DNA from: Marthasterias glacialis
Taxonomy: Eukaryota; Echinodermata; Asteroidea; Forcipulatida; Asteriidae
Reading direction: 5' to 3'
Assembly (NCBI GenBank): GCA_911728455.2
Contig: OU452231.1
Coordinates: 3,256,236 to 3,320,235, forward strand
Length of the DNA stretch: 64,000 nucleotides
The notes beneath the pieces were generated by a model. That model worked only from the letters and a program-made list of their open reading frames with translations. It was not told where the DNA came from and did no database searches. Position 1 is the first letter of the stretch. Every line of letters begins with the position of its first letter. Positions 35,010 to 48,700 of the stretch are shown in pieces. The translations under genes were made by a program, and so were the position numbers.

Positions 35010-36200
35010 TCACCAGTACATGTAGGTTGTCAAGGGCATTCTAATCTATTATTGTCCTTTGGAAAGAAGGCGAACTTGTGCATGTCAAGGCGAGCACTGT
35101 GGGTGATGAAACTTCTACTATTAGAATGACGTGAGCGTCGGGTTGCTGGTATTAGGTAGCAGTCACTGGGGATGTCGACCAAGCTGTTGTTGATCTTGTT
35201 GTACATGAGGGTGAGCCTGGCTTGCATGCTTTCTTCTCTCCTCCAGTGTATGCCAACCTAACTCCTCCAGGAGACGCATAACCGTGCCTTTGGTGCGGTT
35301 ATAATTGCCCTTGATGAATCTGGCAGCACCTCTCTTTTTTTTTTCGATGTCTTTGATTTTACCTTTCCAATAGGGATCCCATGCCACTGAGGCGTATTCA
35401 ACATGGGGTCGGACGAGGCTACAGTAAGCAGTCATTTTTAGCTTCTCGGGGCAGGCATAGATCTTGCGACGGACGACTCCAAGCATGCGGCTAGCTTTAG
35501 AAGTAGCATGGCCTGCTTGGATACTCCACCCAAGGTCGTCTTGTAGGTGGACTCCCAGGTAGGCGTATGGATGTGATTTGACCACAGCCAACTTCTGGTT
35601 GCACAACTTGTAATCTTGGTGTTTGCAATTACGTGGCGGTGATATGCATAACAAAGCATTTGGTGGGATTGAATTGCATTTGCCACTCGCTCCGCCACTC
35701 TGTCAACTTGTCCAGGTCGTCTTGAAGTGCTCTTGAATCCGATGGTGATGAAATACTTCTGTACACCAAACAATCGTCAGCAAAAAGTCTTGATGTTGAT
35801 GACAGTTTCTCCGGCAGGTCGTTGATATACAAAAGGAACAACAGGAGACCAAGAACTGTCCCTTGCGGAACTCCAGAGACGACAGTGGCTGTTGGGGATG
35901 ACTGTCCTTCAAGCACTACCCTCTGTGGTCGACCCATTAAGATGGAAGCGATCCCGATGATAAGCTCATCACTGATGCCATAATGTTTCAGTTTGTTAAT
36001 AAGTCGGTGGTGTGGATTGGAGGCAAACGCTTTTGTAAAATCAAAGAAGACGATGTCTACGTTCTTCTTGTTGTCGACTGCTTTGGTGAGATCGTGGAGT
36101 TTAATGACAAGTTGAGTGTCACAAGACCAGTACTTTCGGAATCCATGTTGGTTGTCGGACAGAATGTTATAGGATGGTTCACGATGTGGCTGTTTACTAA
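35010..36200 (-). mobile_element. 5'-truncated, frameshifted LINE reverse transcriptase (CR1/jockey-like)
   Basis: The - strand encodes the C-terminal half of a non-LTR retrotransposon reverse transcriptase. From 36185 downward: a DNQHGFRK block, then FFDFTKAF (palm motif A), SGVPQGTVLG (motif B) and FADDCLVYR (motif C with the catalytic Asp-Asp). After a frame change near 35640, the thumb/connection region follows (LGVHLQDDLGW, RPHVEYASVAWDPY, LLEELGWHTLEERR). A second frame change near 35230 leads to RRSRHSNSRSF and the terminal FFPKDNNRLECP. Motif A reads FDFTKAF, so the first catalytic Asp is present. The endonuclease and ORF1 are missing. The two frame changes make it inactive. Clade assignment is from general motif style only. 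Confidence 0.85.
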
Positions 36201-36570
36201 AATTTTTTACTGTTTACTGAAATTTAGTGCGCAGCGCCCAAGTAACTCTTTGGATTGTTTACCTCCCTAAACTTCTTTTGAACTGCAAGTAAATAGACTA
36301 ACAGTCACAGTCTGACCACAGACTAAGGGCCCAAGTCACAAAATTATAAGTACCCCTAACCCCACTCAAATACCAAACTTAGACAAATCTTATTGACTAA
36401 GCTAAGCATGCCGAGTGGTTTTCACACAGCATAATGCGCAATTAAATAAGTGTGAAGTGCCCAACTTACTTTAACTTAAGTGTGGTCCAACTTAGAGCTG
36501 AATTGGGGCCTCGTTGGGCGATTTATTGGGGGGTAAAAATAAACACTAATGACTAGAAATAAGTAGAATA

Positions 36571-36690
36571 TAGACCCAGTAACTGGGGCGCTGAACTCCT
36601 TTTTTGAGATTTTGACATTGTCGGTCGTACTAGTACATGTACATGTACAACCGATATAATGTCAAAATCTCAAAAAAGGACAATTAGCTG
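36571..36690. repeat. Palindromic element with GACCCAGTAACTGGGGCGCTG end
   Basis: GACCCAGTAACTGGGGCGCTG is followed by CTCCTTTTTTGAGATTTTGA and its inverse TCAAAATCTCAAAAAAGGA, around an ACATGTACATGT centre. A relative with both terminal repeats lies at 42377-42498. Confidence 0.65.
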
Positions 36691-36874
36691 AATGATCAGG
36701 TGAATTGTGAGTTATCACTTTTTATATCAGTTTAAATTTGTGATGACAGATAAAAAAAAATTAAGTCACATGCATGTCATGTAACCCTTGTTTGTTTTGT
36801 TTTCTTCTAAATAACCACGAAACTGGCAAAATTTGGGGGTTGTAGTGGATGTTGATATTCTACCAGATTTAAAT

Positions 36875-37110
36875 ATTGGTTGATTTTGATTGAGTTGGTC
36901 TTTCAGCAATTTAAAACCACTGGTTGGTTTCTGTAGAGCTGGTCGAATTGGAAGCCTACTGTACCAAACCAGTCAAAATACTCCAACTGTTAGTGATTGA
37001 TTCTGGTTGATTCAGTACTTCAGCAAAAAAAGCATTGGTTGATTATGATTGATTCAGTACTGTTGCATACTTACTGTCTCTCAGTTGATTGATTTTGGCA
37101 GATTTGGTAT
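36875..37110. repeat. Degenerate GGTTGATTTTGATTGAG repeat block
   Basis: Several imperfect units of GGTTGATTTTGATTGAGTTG and GATTGATTCAGTACT, related to the block at 6525-6715. Confidence 0.5.
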
Positions 37111-38490
37111 GGTTTCGAGCAAAAACTGCGAGGGAGTAAGGGTTGATCTAGCAGAAGAGAGCGATGTTGCTCAATGACTTACTTTCAGAACTTCCACTTG
37201 TGGGATATTATAATGTTTGTGGCACGATAACCCTCATGGTAAACAAGTTTGTGGACCAATATCTCTGTTATTCAGCAATTTGTTTCTGTGTACTTTTTCC
37301 AGGACCATGACCTTTCAAGGTTCTTTCATCAGGAACTTCAAAGTTCTTTCAGAGGAAGCCTGTTCATGTATAGAGCTGAATTAGCTCGGGTTGTCTCCAT
37401 GCTGGAATGGTACATAATGTACTTGCTGGTTATACCAGTGATAAAGGCCAGCACTGATTCGTGGTTACCAGAGTGAATCAAATTCAGTGAGGTACATACT
37501 CAAAATACAGCTATGTGAGCAGTTGTAATGCTAATGAGACAGAAGCAACAAAACTAGCCTCTTTCGTGACAAAGAGACAGAGTCTGATTATGTATAGTGG
37601 AAGAATTTGGGGCCAGTGGGGCCTACAACAGTACATGTATGGGTGGTATTAGGTGGTCACTGATAGTGATAGGTTGCACTATATGTATTTGTTTGTTTGG
37701 ACTACACATACGTACGCTGTGAGTGGAAGATATTAGAATTGAACTGGATTTGTTTGTGATAAATATGCCCTTTGCCCTTTTACTACCTTTCTACATTTAG
37801 GTCCTGTCTTGGCTTCACATCTAACACAACAACGTCAAGCTGCTGTTGGTTTTATTAGGTAATATGGAAGTCGCCATTGCCAGGTACATACATTCATATT
37901 TAAACTATGTGTTGTGTGTTGTATGACTTGCAAGTTTCGTACTCTGATCTCAATTCTGACTCAAGTCAAAATGATGGGCAGTCTGACTCAACTGAAGTCG
38001 CATCGTCAGAAGACTTGATCAGATTCAGACTGACAGATGAGATCTTATAGAAATAGACCAGAGAACTGGGACTTTCGATACCGCGTCATTCCTTATAGTG
38101 TCTTGGAAAACCTGACAATTGTTGAAATCAAACGATCGACAGCGCATCAAAATAGCATGCCTGAAAAGTAGGGCGTGTTTTCTATACATAATCCGCAAGC
38201 TTTAGCTCACCCATATCCAGGGAAATCATGAGAGGGTGTGGCGTAATCGCAGTGTGTATGTTCATGCTATTCCATGTTTTTTTTTATTGATACGCATTCA
38301 CAGCGATGGTAACCAAACGCGTTACGACACAGAGGCATGCCGAGGTTACAATTTTGTGCGCCATAAAGTTAGCTCAGCAAAGTTCCGGTTCTCTGGTTTA
38401 TTTCTATGATTGCACTCTAAACTGTTGACTGGTACACTTATAATTGCATTAAAAAAGCAAAAATTCCAATGAAGATCTTTAATATCTCTT
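37110..38490. other. Upstream flank or 5' intron of the transporter gene
   Basis: An acceptor-like TTTTTCCAG at 37293-37301 precedes an ATG-containing segment (37306 onward, MTFQGSFIRNFKVL, open for 20 codons). This could be a 5' exon of the SLC36-like gene, but no convincing in-phase donor follows. Nothing else is recognised. Confidence 0.3.
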
Positions 38491-38495
38491 GTTTA

Positions 38496-38837
38496 AAGCC
38501 CCAGCTCAACATTGGTGAAAAAAAACCCATAAATATTCACAAATTTACATACCTGATGGTGTAAAAATGGTACCTTGATGGTATAAAGATAATGATGATA
38601 AAAAACTTTCCTTAAAATATTTCTGCCTGAAGTGTTATCCTTTAAAAAAAAAAATGAAACAAGAAAACTCTGCCTATAGGAATGCAAACAAAAATGCTGA
38701 ATGCATTACCGTTTTCTCGCAAACAAAACAACGAATCGAGCTGACATTTTCACTGATTGGTTTTATTACATATGTCTTGATTTGTGCAAAGAATGTAAAG
38801 CATGTACAGTCAGTTTATCAATGTTGAGCTGGGGCTT
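38496..38837. repeat. MITE with AAGCCCCAGCTCAACATTGG termini, copy 2
   Basis: Left AAGCCCCAGCTCAACATTGG and inverted right CAATGTTGAGCTGGGGCTT. The interior is the reverse complement of copy 1 (4951-5309): the AGGCAGAG and GCATTCAGCAT segments run the other way. Confidence 0.8.
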
Positions 38838-39159
38838 TAAATCAATGCCAGTTTCACCATATACTGTAGAACAAAAGAATGATAAAAACATAATACTTGA
38901 CATTGTACATTATGTCCTAAATAGTAAAGATTAACGGTTAGATCTGGTTATTAGACTACTTTATATATTCAACTGTGGGTTTTAAGTTTAGCAATGGAAC
39001 TATTTTTAAAAACTCCCCTGTTGATCAGGCAGCTTTTCTGAAATCAGTTAATGCCAAACTGTACTGGAACCCTGTACAAAGCAATGTTGGTTTTAATTAG
39101 ACCATGACAATACGTAGGAGGTAGAAAATTTATTTATTGAGGACAACATCTGTAGGTTA

Positions 39160-39588
39160 CATATGGGTCATTCCACCAAGTTGGGACACAGTGTGATTTG
39201 TGTGCAACATTTGTCCGTATTATGAAAAGAAATCATTTATTTGACTCAATTATTTCATGTAACACTCTCCTATGTATGTGAAAATGTTTGTTGAAGTATA
39301 AAATTGTTTTAATGTATTTTAATGGAAATTATTATGAAAAATACAATTCTGGATGTAACACGGACACGGTGTCTGTGTTACATCCAGAATTTTATTTTTC
39401 AAATTTTTCAACACTCAAATACATAATTATGCAAATTGCACTAATTACAAGGTACAAAATGTACCAGGCAAAACATTTATTGTGATAGTCAGTAATTGAA
39501 TACAGTAGAAATGGGGCAGGACTAAAATCATGCAGACGTCACACAAATGTCACAAACTGCGTCCCAACTTGGTGGAATGACCCATATG
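39160..39588. repeat. DNA element with CATATGGGTCATTCCACCAA termini and internal hairpin
   Basis: The 28-bp ends CATATGGGTCATTCCACCAA (left) and TTGGTGGAATGACCCATATG (right) are exact inverse copies. A second perfect hairpin (ATTCTGGATGTAACACGGAC with GTCTGTGTTACATCCAGAAT) lies at about 39345-39393. No transposase frame is visible. Confidence 0.85.
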
Positions 39589-39748
39589 CAAATATTAAGT
39601 GCATTTGATTTGTTTGTCTTTTCTTTTTTTGTTGTACATGCTGCTCATGAGTTTAAGTATTAGTAATTATGTGTTTTCTTGTGCTTAAAATTTTTTTTAA
39701 TGTTTTAAACTCCTCACTAGAAAAACCCCAAGATGTTTGCAGCTATTG

Positions 39749-42700
39749 ATGGATTTTGCCAATTTGTTCAAGGCATTTATTGGAGTCAACTACCTGTCCG
39801 TAGCCTTTGCAATAAGTCAAAGTGGCATCGCGGTGAGTTGATTGCTTGTAATGTATCTGTTCAATTAGACCATGGGACATCCACTGCTATCAATATACTC
39901 TCCTGCCCATTGGGACCTTGCCATAAAATGCCACAGGAGAAGTCCACAGTACACAAGACATGGGGTTTCCATACCATATGAATGTACCAGCTGTACAAAG
40001 AGAAGAAACCCATGCACCCATTACTAGGGGCGGATTTCACAAAGACTAGTCGTAACTTGTGACTAGCCCTATAAGTTAAGACTAGTTACTCGTCCTAATT
40101 CGAGATAAGACTAGCCCTAGCGCTTCGTGAAATCCACACCTGGAAGTGGAAGGTATGGTACTTTATGGCCCATTTCTGGGGCGGAAAAATTTCAGAGCTC
40201 CATAAGTCAAATCTTAACTGTAAGAAACCACTAATTTTACCCGATTAACATTCCATGGCCGCATACAATTGGTGGTGGGTTTTCGACGTCAGGTATTCAT
40301 CATAAATCGGTCATTTTTGGGAAATACTTCAGCGCTTAACGCTAAAAATTTTTTGTTTGTTTGTTCTCTCAAACATGCCTTCTGTATACATATGCGTACC
40401 TAGAGTGTTGGTGCAGGACGGTTGCGCGTATTTCGTCCACGGGTATGTTTAGTGCTGTGCGGTCAGTGTACGACGATGCGTGAACACATGCGTACTAGAT
40501 TCGCGCGATAAACTGTGTTTAAAAATGGCAGAAATGACGGATTTATGAGGAATATCTGACGTCCAAAACCCACCGCCAGAAATTGTATACGGTCATAGAA
40601 TATTAATCAGGTGAGATTAGTAGAGCTTTTCTTACACCTACAGATATGTTTTGGATTATGGAGCTCTTGAAGGTTCACTGAAATAAAAAGTATTCATGCT
40701 TTTATGTTACACCATATATTTTTTATAGAACAATTCACTTGTAAGAAATCTTTTTTTGCATTCCTGTGTATTTTTGCATAATTTGTTTTCCATTAAAAAA
40801 TAACAGTCTTCAGGAACGCCCACAAAAATAGGTCACTTGCTAACATGGCTGGATGCATTACAACCAAGAATGAATTTGTTAATAGAAGAACACATATTTG
40901 TCATTACTTTGGCAGACCCAATCCCAGAACAATTGTTTTGTGGAATAGCTCAGGAAACATTATGTAATGCATGTGATGTCACGTTGAGAATCCAGCCATG
41001 TTAGCAAGTGACCCATTTTTGTGGGCGTTCCTGAAGACTGTTATTTTTTAAAGAAAACAAATTATGCGAAAAATACACAGGAATGGCAAAAATTATTTCT
41101 TACATGTGAATCGTTTTATAGAAATCATAAGATGTAACATAAAAGCATTAATACTTTGTATTTCAGTGAACCTTTACAATGTAAATATCTCCGCCCCAGA
41201 ACTGAGCCCTCACAGCTAGGACTCTGTATCGGTGCTCAGAGGAAGAGTCCTACATAGGGCTAGGGTGCTCACTATTTTACATCCCCTATTTACTTATATT
41301 CAGCAACGATTTTGATTTACTTTGTTTGACTTTTTGCACAGCTTGGCATCATTGGTTTACTCCTGATAGCAGCCGCAACAGTCCATTGTTGTCATCTGAT
41401 CATCAAATGTAAAAGAGAGCTTATCAGACAGATCATAGAAGAGAATATTTCCAGTGAGCATCAACACGCCGAGACTCTAACGAAGACAAGACGCCTGCTC
41501 AACACCACACTCGAGAAGCGGATATCTTATGGGGATATAGCTTCAATGTCATTAGGGAAGGTTGGCATAATACTGGTCAATGTATCTCTAGTAGTTACAC
41601 AGTTTGGATTTTGTGTCAACTATTTCATATTTCTTGGTAATACCATTCAAAAGATGTTTCCTTATTATCTTCCATATATTGATATTGATAAAAGCAACAC
41701 TACGACTCCACTACCGAACACTGTAGATGTTAGTTCCGACGAAAAGATGTTTTCAGTCGCAAATAGTTCATCACCCGTAGTGAATATTTTGCCATTTAGT
41801 CTTGTGTCGCATAGTCCCGGCTACAATATCTTGGTGCTTATACCACTGCCACTTTTTATACTGTTTGGATATTTGCGTAGTATTCGACAACTTGGTCCAG
41901 CAAGTGTCTTCGCTAACCTGTCTAGCCTCGTGGGCTATGTCATCATGATGGTTTACATCTTATCAGGTACGTCAGTTTTATACAGATTTTTTACTCTTTT
42001 TTACTTTAAAAAAACACGGTTCAGACAAATTATTAATAATATTAATACACAGTTCTTATATAGCGCTTTATCACATCGGATGGGCATCTCAAAGCGCCCG
42101 GTTTTTTTTTTCCTGCAAGGTATGTGGAGTTACGTTTTGAAGTATGAGACCTGTCCTTTTACATGCATGCAGCACCGCATAATGGTTCACAAGGTGCTGT
42201 GGCGCAATGTGCAGCCGATCAAACCAGAAACACCGGGGAGAACCCCCTTCTATTCGCGATAAGTGCACTTGTTGCTTTTTACGTGCATTACACAACACCA
42301 GGGACCTACGGCTTTACTGGATGAAAGCTTATGGTGATAGATTTTTGTCAGTGGCCAAAAATCAATCACTTGTGTTTAGACCCAGTAACTAGACCCAGTA
42401 ACTGGGGCGCTGTACTCCTTATTTTTTTCTCGAAATTTTGACGGTCCAAGTAAATTTGTTTTTTTTAAAGTACAGCGTCCCAGTTAACTGGGTCTTGTCT
42501 CCATGTATACATGCATATTCATGAACAGCAATTTTGATAAATACCTATGAATGTATCTTTTAGTGAAGCTTGTTCTCTTGATATGGTTTCTTTCAGATTT
42601 TTCAGTTAGTGACACCATCAGTTGGTTCAATTTTTCAACGTTTCCCATTTTCTTTGGACAAGTCACGGGATCATTTGAAGGGATCGGGACGGTGAGTTTT

Positions 42701-45700
42701 TAATAGAGATAAAATGTGAAAGGAGGTTGTAGCCCTGAGACGTATCATGAGGCATTTTTGATCAGTTATTGCCGCAAGACATGTATAGAAAAATCCGGAT
42801 GCGCAAGTGATGGTTGCCGCGCGCCATTGCTACGGTTGTGTCAGGGCATAGTTTTGTCCACAAAGACACGAGAAAATCATGCTCCTTTTCACTTTTCATG
42901 GGAATTAAATATCTTTCTCGACGATTTACAATACCAATGTAGATCACTGACCACAAATATTTGCAGCTAAATAGAAACTGAATCATCCTGAAAACGGTGC
43001 ATGTCTTAGGTGAGTTTACGTGTAATAGACGTGGAAACTGCACGTCGCAAGTTAAATGCGTTACATCGGCAAGGATTTTTGTCAGAATTTCAGTATTTAC
43101 TTTCTGTTTAGTTGTAAATATTTATCAAGTATGAAGTACATCGTTATATATTATGCTGTCCTGTCAAAGAAATTACGTAAATCGTCGAGGAAGACATTTA
43201 ATTCCCGTGAAAAGTGACAAGGAGCATGATTTGCTCGTGTCTTTGTGCACTAAACTATGCACTGAAGACACCGCAGCAATGGCACGCGGCGCCCAGCACT
43301 TGCGCGTCCAGTTTGGTCTATACTGGCAAAACTTTGACAAGTTTTCAAGCTTTTATATTTGGGTGGCATTGGTTGCGTGGGCGTAAAGCGCCGGCCTCTC
43401 ATGAACATGAACGCAATAACGAGGTTGATTTGTTTTATTCTTTTTCTTTGATTGCAAGTTTGCCAGTGGATAACTAGAAAACATAAAACGGTGTTTCTGC
43501 ATCCATATGTGTCCCCACTGTGCCTAAACAAATTGGAGACTTTTGAGGACACCAGGTGGCAGCAGACTTACCAGGTAAGTCTGCTGTTCTCGGATATGTG
43601 CGCATGCTCAGAATTACGCAAACAATGGAAACTTACCTGGTACGTCTGCTGCCACCTAGCGTTCAAAATTCTCCCATTGGAATGGCGCAGAGGTGTATTT
43701 ATGCGTGTTGTTTCTAACTGAAATCCAAGATACTGTTTAGAAAGAGACCATCATTTCTGAGCATCTAGACTGCTTCCTTGACCTGAAACATGAGAACGTT
43801 GCTTCACAAACAAAGCGAGTTTTTATTATTTTCATTATTAATTAATTCTGCTTGTGAAGCCAAGGGTTCTCAGAAAGCAAACTCAATCACTATCCTAGCC
43901 AAGAACCCTATGGAGAGAAGACCAGGATGGAAATGTCAGTTTTAGATGTGGGAGGAAAACCCCAGAGATTTAAACCAGGGAAAACCCACACAATCAGGTA
44001 GGGACTGAAAACCCGATCCGACGGGAAATCGAACCGAGGTCCTAGAGGTGGAAGGCGGGGAAAGATACCACCACGCCAACCCGACCACCCTAAAGTTTGA
44101 CTTGTTTAATGACGTCAACTTTTGTGTTCATTACAGATAGTTCCGATTGAATCTAGCATGGAAGGCAACCATCACCTGTTCCCTCATCTCTTGTACTCGG
44201 CTGTGATCCTCTTTACATGTGTCCTTGCAAGCTTGGGGTTTCTGAGCTATTTACGCCTGGGAGCATCAACAGCTCAAGTCATTATTTGGAACCTTCAGCC
44301 CAATAGCTTGCTTCAGTTGATAGTCAGCCTGGTTGTATGTATAGGGGTTGTCTTCACCTTTCCTCTGCAGTGCTTTCCAATTATTGAAATATTTGAACAT
44401 CTCCTATTTGGTCCAGGTGGGTATCAGTACACAATTATGTATTCGTAGCATATAAAAACTGCTGGAAGTATTTATTTCAAAGATTAATTAACCAGTTGCC
44501 GCCGAGATTCTTTTTTTTTTGGTTCCGTTACCCTGGCGAGATTCTTTTTTTGGCGGAATTGCCGGAATCTTTTTTTCTTTGAGGGTAATGCTGGCACAAA
44601 GAAACCCTGACTTGACAATGCCAAGAGAAGAAAGAATCTCTTTGTTGGATCATATGTTTCGTTTCTCGACCGAGAAAATGTCAAATTCACACAGCGTGAA
44701 TTGCAGAACATCGGCCGTTATGTATGGCTTAGGAGTGGCAATAAACACGGAACCATGGCTCGATTGCCGGCCCACTCTGACTTGCCTCCATTGAGCTGAA
44801 ATACAATGAATGAACAATGGTGGAAGCCTCTCGATGCCTTGTAATCCCCTTCTTAGAAGAAAAGAACAAAGGTCTCCAAATGGGGATTAACACAAAAATC
44901 GCCTCTCAATGGCCACAAAATGCGAGTAAAATCAAGACCATTTTTTGTCCTTGTGTGGGTGAAACGAAGCGTTAGACGGCGTGTGCGTGGTCTGTGCACG
45001 CTCCGCAGTTGAATGACCTGGTGACCTTAGGTCCGGTGGTCCGAAATTACATAATGGCTTCGTACGACAGCTTCCTTTTTCAGGCAGTGGCAATATTTGC
45101 AGGGGAAAGTCATCTGGCACCAACTGGTTAAGGTGAAATTTCAGAATTTCAATACTATTTTCGTGTCTCCTTTTTTTTTTGAAAATGACAGCTACTCAAA
45201 ATTGAAATACAGGCTTGAATCCTTGTTTAAGTAAAGTATTGCATCATTTCATTAAATTGTACCAGCCACAGGTGACCAAACCTTAAAATGGTAGCCTTGT
45301 AATTATGCAGTTTGTCAACTTTATTCCATTGATTATTTTTTTAAAGGGAAGACTTGTGGACCAGCAAAGAGAAATTCCATCAATCGCAATCCCAGTGACG
45401 ATGAAGAAGATACAGTGCATGACAGCGATTTAGAGGCTCCAGTAGATACAGTGACCACAGGCTCTGAAGAGGATGAAGAATTATGTTATCTCCTACAGGA
45501 TCCACTAGCTGCTAAATGTCTGAGTAGCCTTCCTGTGGCTTCTGAGATACCTAAATCAGTAAGTGATAATTAACTGTGCATCTATCAGTTTGAAGTAGTT
45601 GAAAGACGAAATTTATACATTTTTGAGATTGTGTATATACATAAAATACATAAACTTACTGTTGTTACAATACATGCACTGTACCCTATCAAAGACACGG

Positions 45701-48700
45701 TCTGTGTGATGACGGCTGTCGCCATGTTCCCATCGTTCAGCTTTGGTTTCAAACATTTCTTCAGCCTTCCCTTTGATTCCTGTTTGGTGTGATCTGCTTC
45801 AAGAACTCCGTTATATTTGTAGCTTTTCTGCTACTTCAAAGCCTTTAAGATTAGACAAAGCGATGCCATCAGATTGCGCCCTCTTTTCACTCTTCGTGGC
45901 TCATTGTGTCAAATTTCTGAAGATTTATTAAACTGCTTGCCAATGTCATTGCTGAAAGTCCTTTCGTCTGCACCAAGGAATTAAATCTCTGCATCAATCT
46001 TCGATAACAACTTCAAATCGGTCATGAGGCCCATTATCGGCCGTGGCTCATGGACAGGGTTTTGCGATTCACACTGTGAACGCATCTCACCTTTTCTGGA
46101 AAGAGAACAATAAATCCCAGTGCCTTTGATGAGAACCTTTGTTGGCTGTGAATTGTTAAGTCAGAGTTTAATTGTGCCAACGATATTCTTGAAAAAAAAA
46201 AAAGTAAATTTCGGCTATTCCCAAAAATAATACTGCGCAGAGACACAGAAAGTATTTCTAATCGCCAACGTGAAGTAGTTAACCACCCCTTACATATCAA
46301 GATATGTGTGACACTGCATCATATGACATCTTATAATCAATCCATGCCATTTCTATTTATTATGATGTAAGTAAAGATTTGTATTATTTTAATTCGCTCA
46401 AATACAAAGAAACTTTTTGGCAACAAAACCCAAGCTTAACCTTATCTTTAAAGTAATGGTTTGTTAAAACCCCTTCTCAAGTAGCGAAGTATTGTTTTAA
46501 TGCAATTGTCAAAATTATGTTTTTGACTAGTAGTCAGGCATGAATTTTTCTCTTCCAGAAACTGATGTTTCCTTAAACTAATTAGATCATTTATTGAACA
46601 CAAGTATTGTTATTTCTCAAAACCACAGTCTAACACTATCTCATTGAATCTACAATTTTGCTAATGAAGGTGTCAACTGTAAAGAGGAACATTCTACGAA
46701 CACTAATCGTTTTAGCACAGCTGGGAACCGCATATGCCTTCAAAGATGAATTTGCTTATGTCTCCTCATTTACAGGTAAGCACTTCAGTCAACTGAACAT
46801 TGTAATTGATGAGCATTTCAAGTTAGCTCACTTTTAGTTCTTTTTTACCCTATCATTTCCTGATAAAGAAAAAAAAAAACTCAAGTTAAATTTGAATGCC
46901 TTAGACTATGGAAATAGTTGCTATGTCAAATGGTTTCGGGCAAACGTTTGTATAGCAACCTCCAGATGAGCAAACCCTGGTACCATTGTGCCTACACAAT
47001 CAGGGCTCAATTTCATGGCTCTGCTTACTGCATCATTCTGCGCTTACGAAGACCATTTGCCGCTTACGAGGTTAGCGCCGAATTTCTGCGCTAGCTGTGT
47101 AAGCACGGAATCCTTAGTTACGTGAACTACGCACATGCACAAGCAAAAATTCCTTGCTAACCCGTGAAATACGCTTAAGTGCCGATTTTTCGTTTATGGT
47201 AAGCAGAGCCATGAAATTGGGCCTAGGTGTTTGCTAATTTTTTTACGTAACTATGCAAAAGCTTGCCCCAAATCATGTGATATAGCTGTTTCTTTAGTCT
47301 ATAGAATTCAAATTTAGGTGGTAACTTGTGACTAAGCAAGGCATTGTACCAGACATTATTCAAGTCTGACTTGCAAATGGCTTATTGAATCCGACACCTC
47401 TCCTCTTATTTATAAGTATGCAATCAGGCACATTACTGTTTACTGGATCCAACACACCTTCCTCTTCTAAGTATGCGACAAGTTTCTTGGTCTCCACAGA
47501 AGAGACAGAGTTCTCAAAGGGAAGACACAGTTTGTTCTTAGTCTCTCCCACATGCTGTAGCCCACATCACTTACAATTCCATGAAATTACCTAGATACTA
47601 CCATGGGTGTGTCACATTGGCGGTTTGTCTTAAACTGTAGGTGAGGCCACTGCTCTGGATCTTAGCCTTCTAGATAAAGACAAGTTTTGCATGTAGGGCA
47701 GTTGTACTTGCGACAGTTGTGCATGTCACTTGTCGCATGGTTGGCGTTGCTATCTACATGTACATGATGTATATGAAATCTGAGAAGACTTATTAATGTG
47801 AATGGTTTGAGGAACATATTATTCTGATTATTGTAATTTATTTCTGCACTGTGTAATCTCCTCCATCGGGGCCATAACATCCACAAGCTGGTTGTAACAG
47901 AGGTTCACTTACACTTAATAATTGGGAGGAACACCAACATAATCCCATGTAAGATGAAGTACTTACGCTAGGAACAGGTAAACTTGGGGAGGGGGGTTGT
48001 TCTTCCATACAAAGAAAATCACTTTTTTTATCCCTAACAGTCCCTATTCCATCAAACTCTAACAGCAGGTTTTGTTGGACTGTGTTGGACTGGGTACTGC
48101 ATGAGTAAACTGATCATGCTTTACATGGGTTCATGCATACCATCATAATCAGAGTACCACAGTTTGGGTGTTGAGTTACCCATCTGGTGTTTGAATTTGT
48201 TAGAGTGGGGAAAGATCCTAGTAAATCACTCCGGGGAGTTAGGGTGAATGGTTTTAAACCATGTGAAGGTCAAAGACAATATCAGAATAAGAACAACTGA
48301 GTGCAGGAACGCACACTTCAGTGTGCATTGGCATGTCTAACGACCCCAGAAATAGAATGAGTAATGCCAAATGAAGAAATTCATAGATATGCAAACAAAG
48401 GAGTTTTATTGCATTTTCAATAACATGTATATAAATTGTTTGAGACACAATGTAGCGTGTCATGGCCAAGCGGTTTAGTGCATCAGACTCAAGTTCTGAA
48501 ATCCCGGTCATGACACTTGCGTCCTTGAACAAGACACTTAACTATAATTTCTTCAAATAGGGGAAGAGGCAGTTATGGTTGTCTCGCAACGGATTCATTT
48601 ACCCCTCCCTGTTGTTAGCTGCGCTGTGAAGAGACTTGCATTTATGTCTCTCCATATCTCGTTTTTGCGCATTGGGGATAGGTTTCTATCCATTCAAAAG

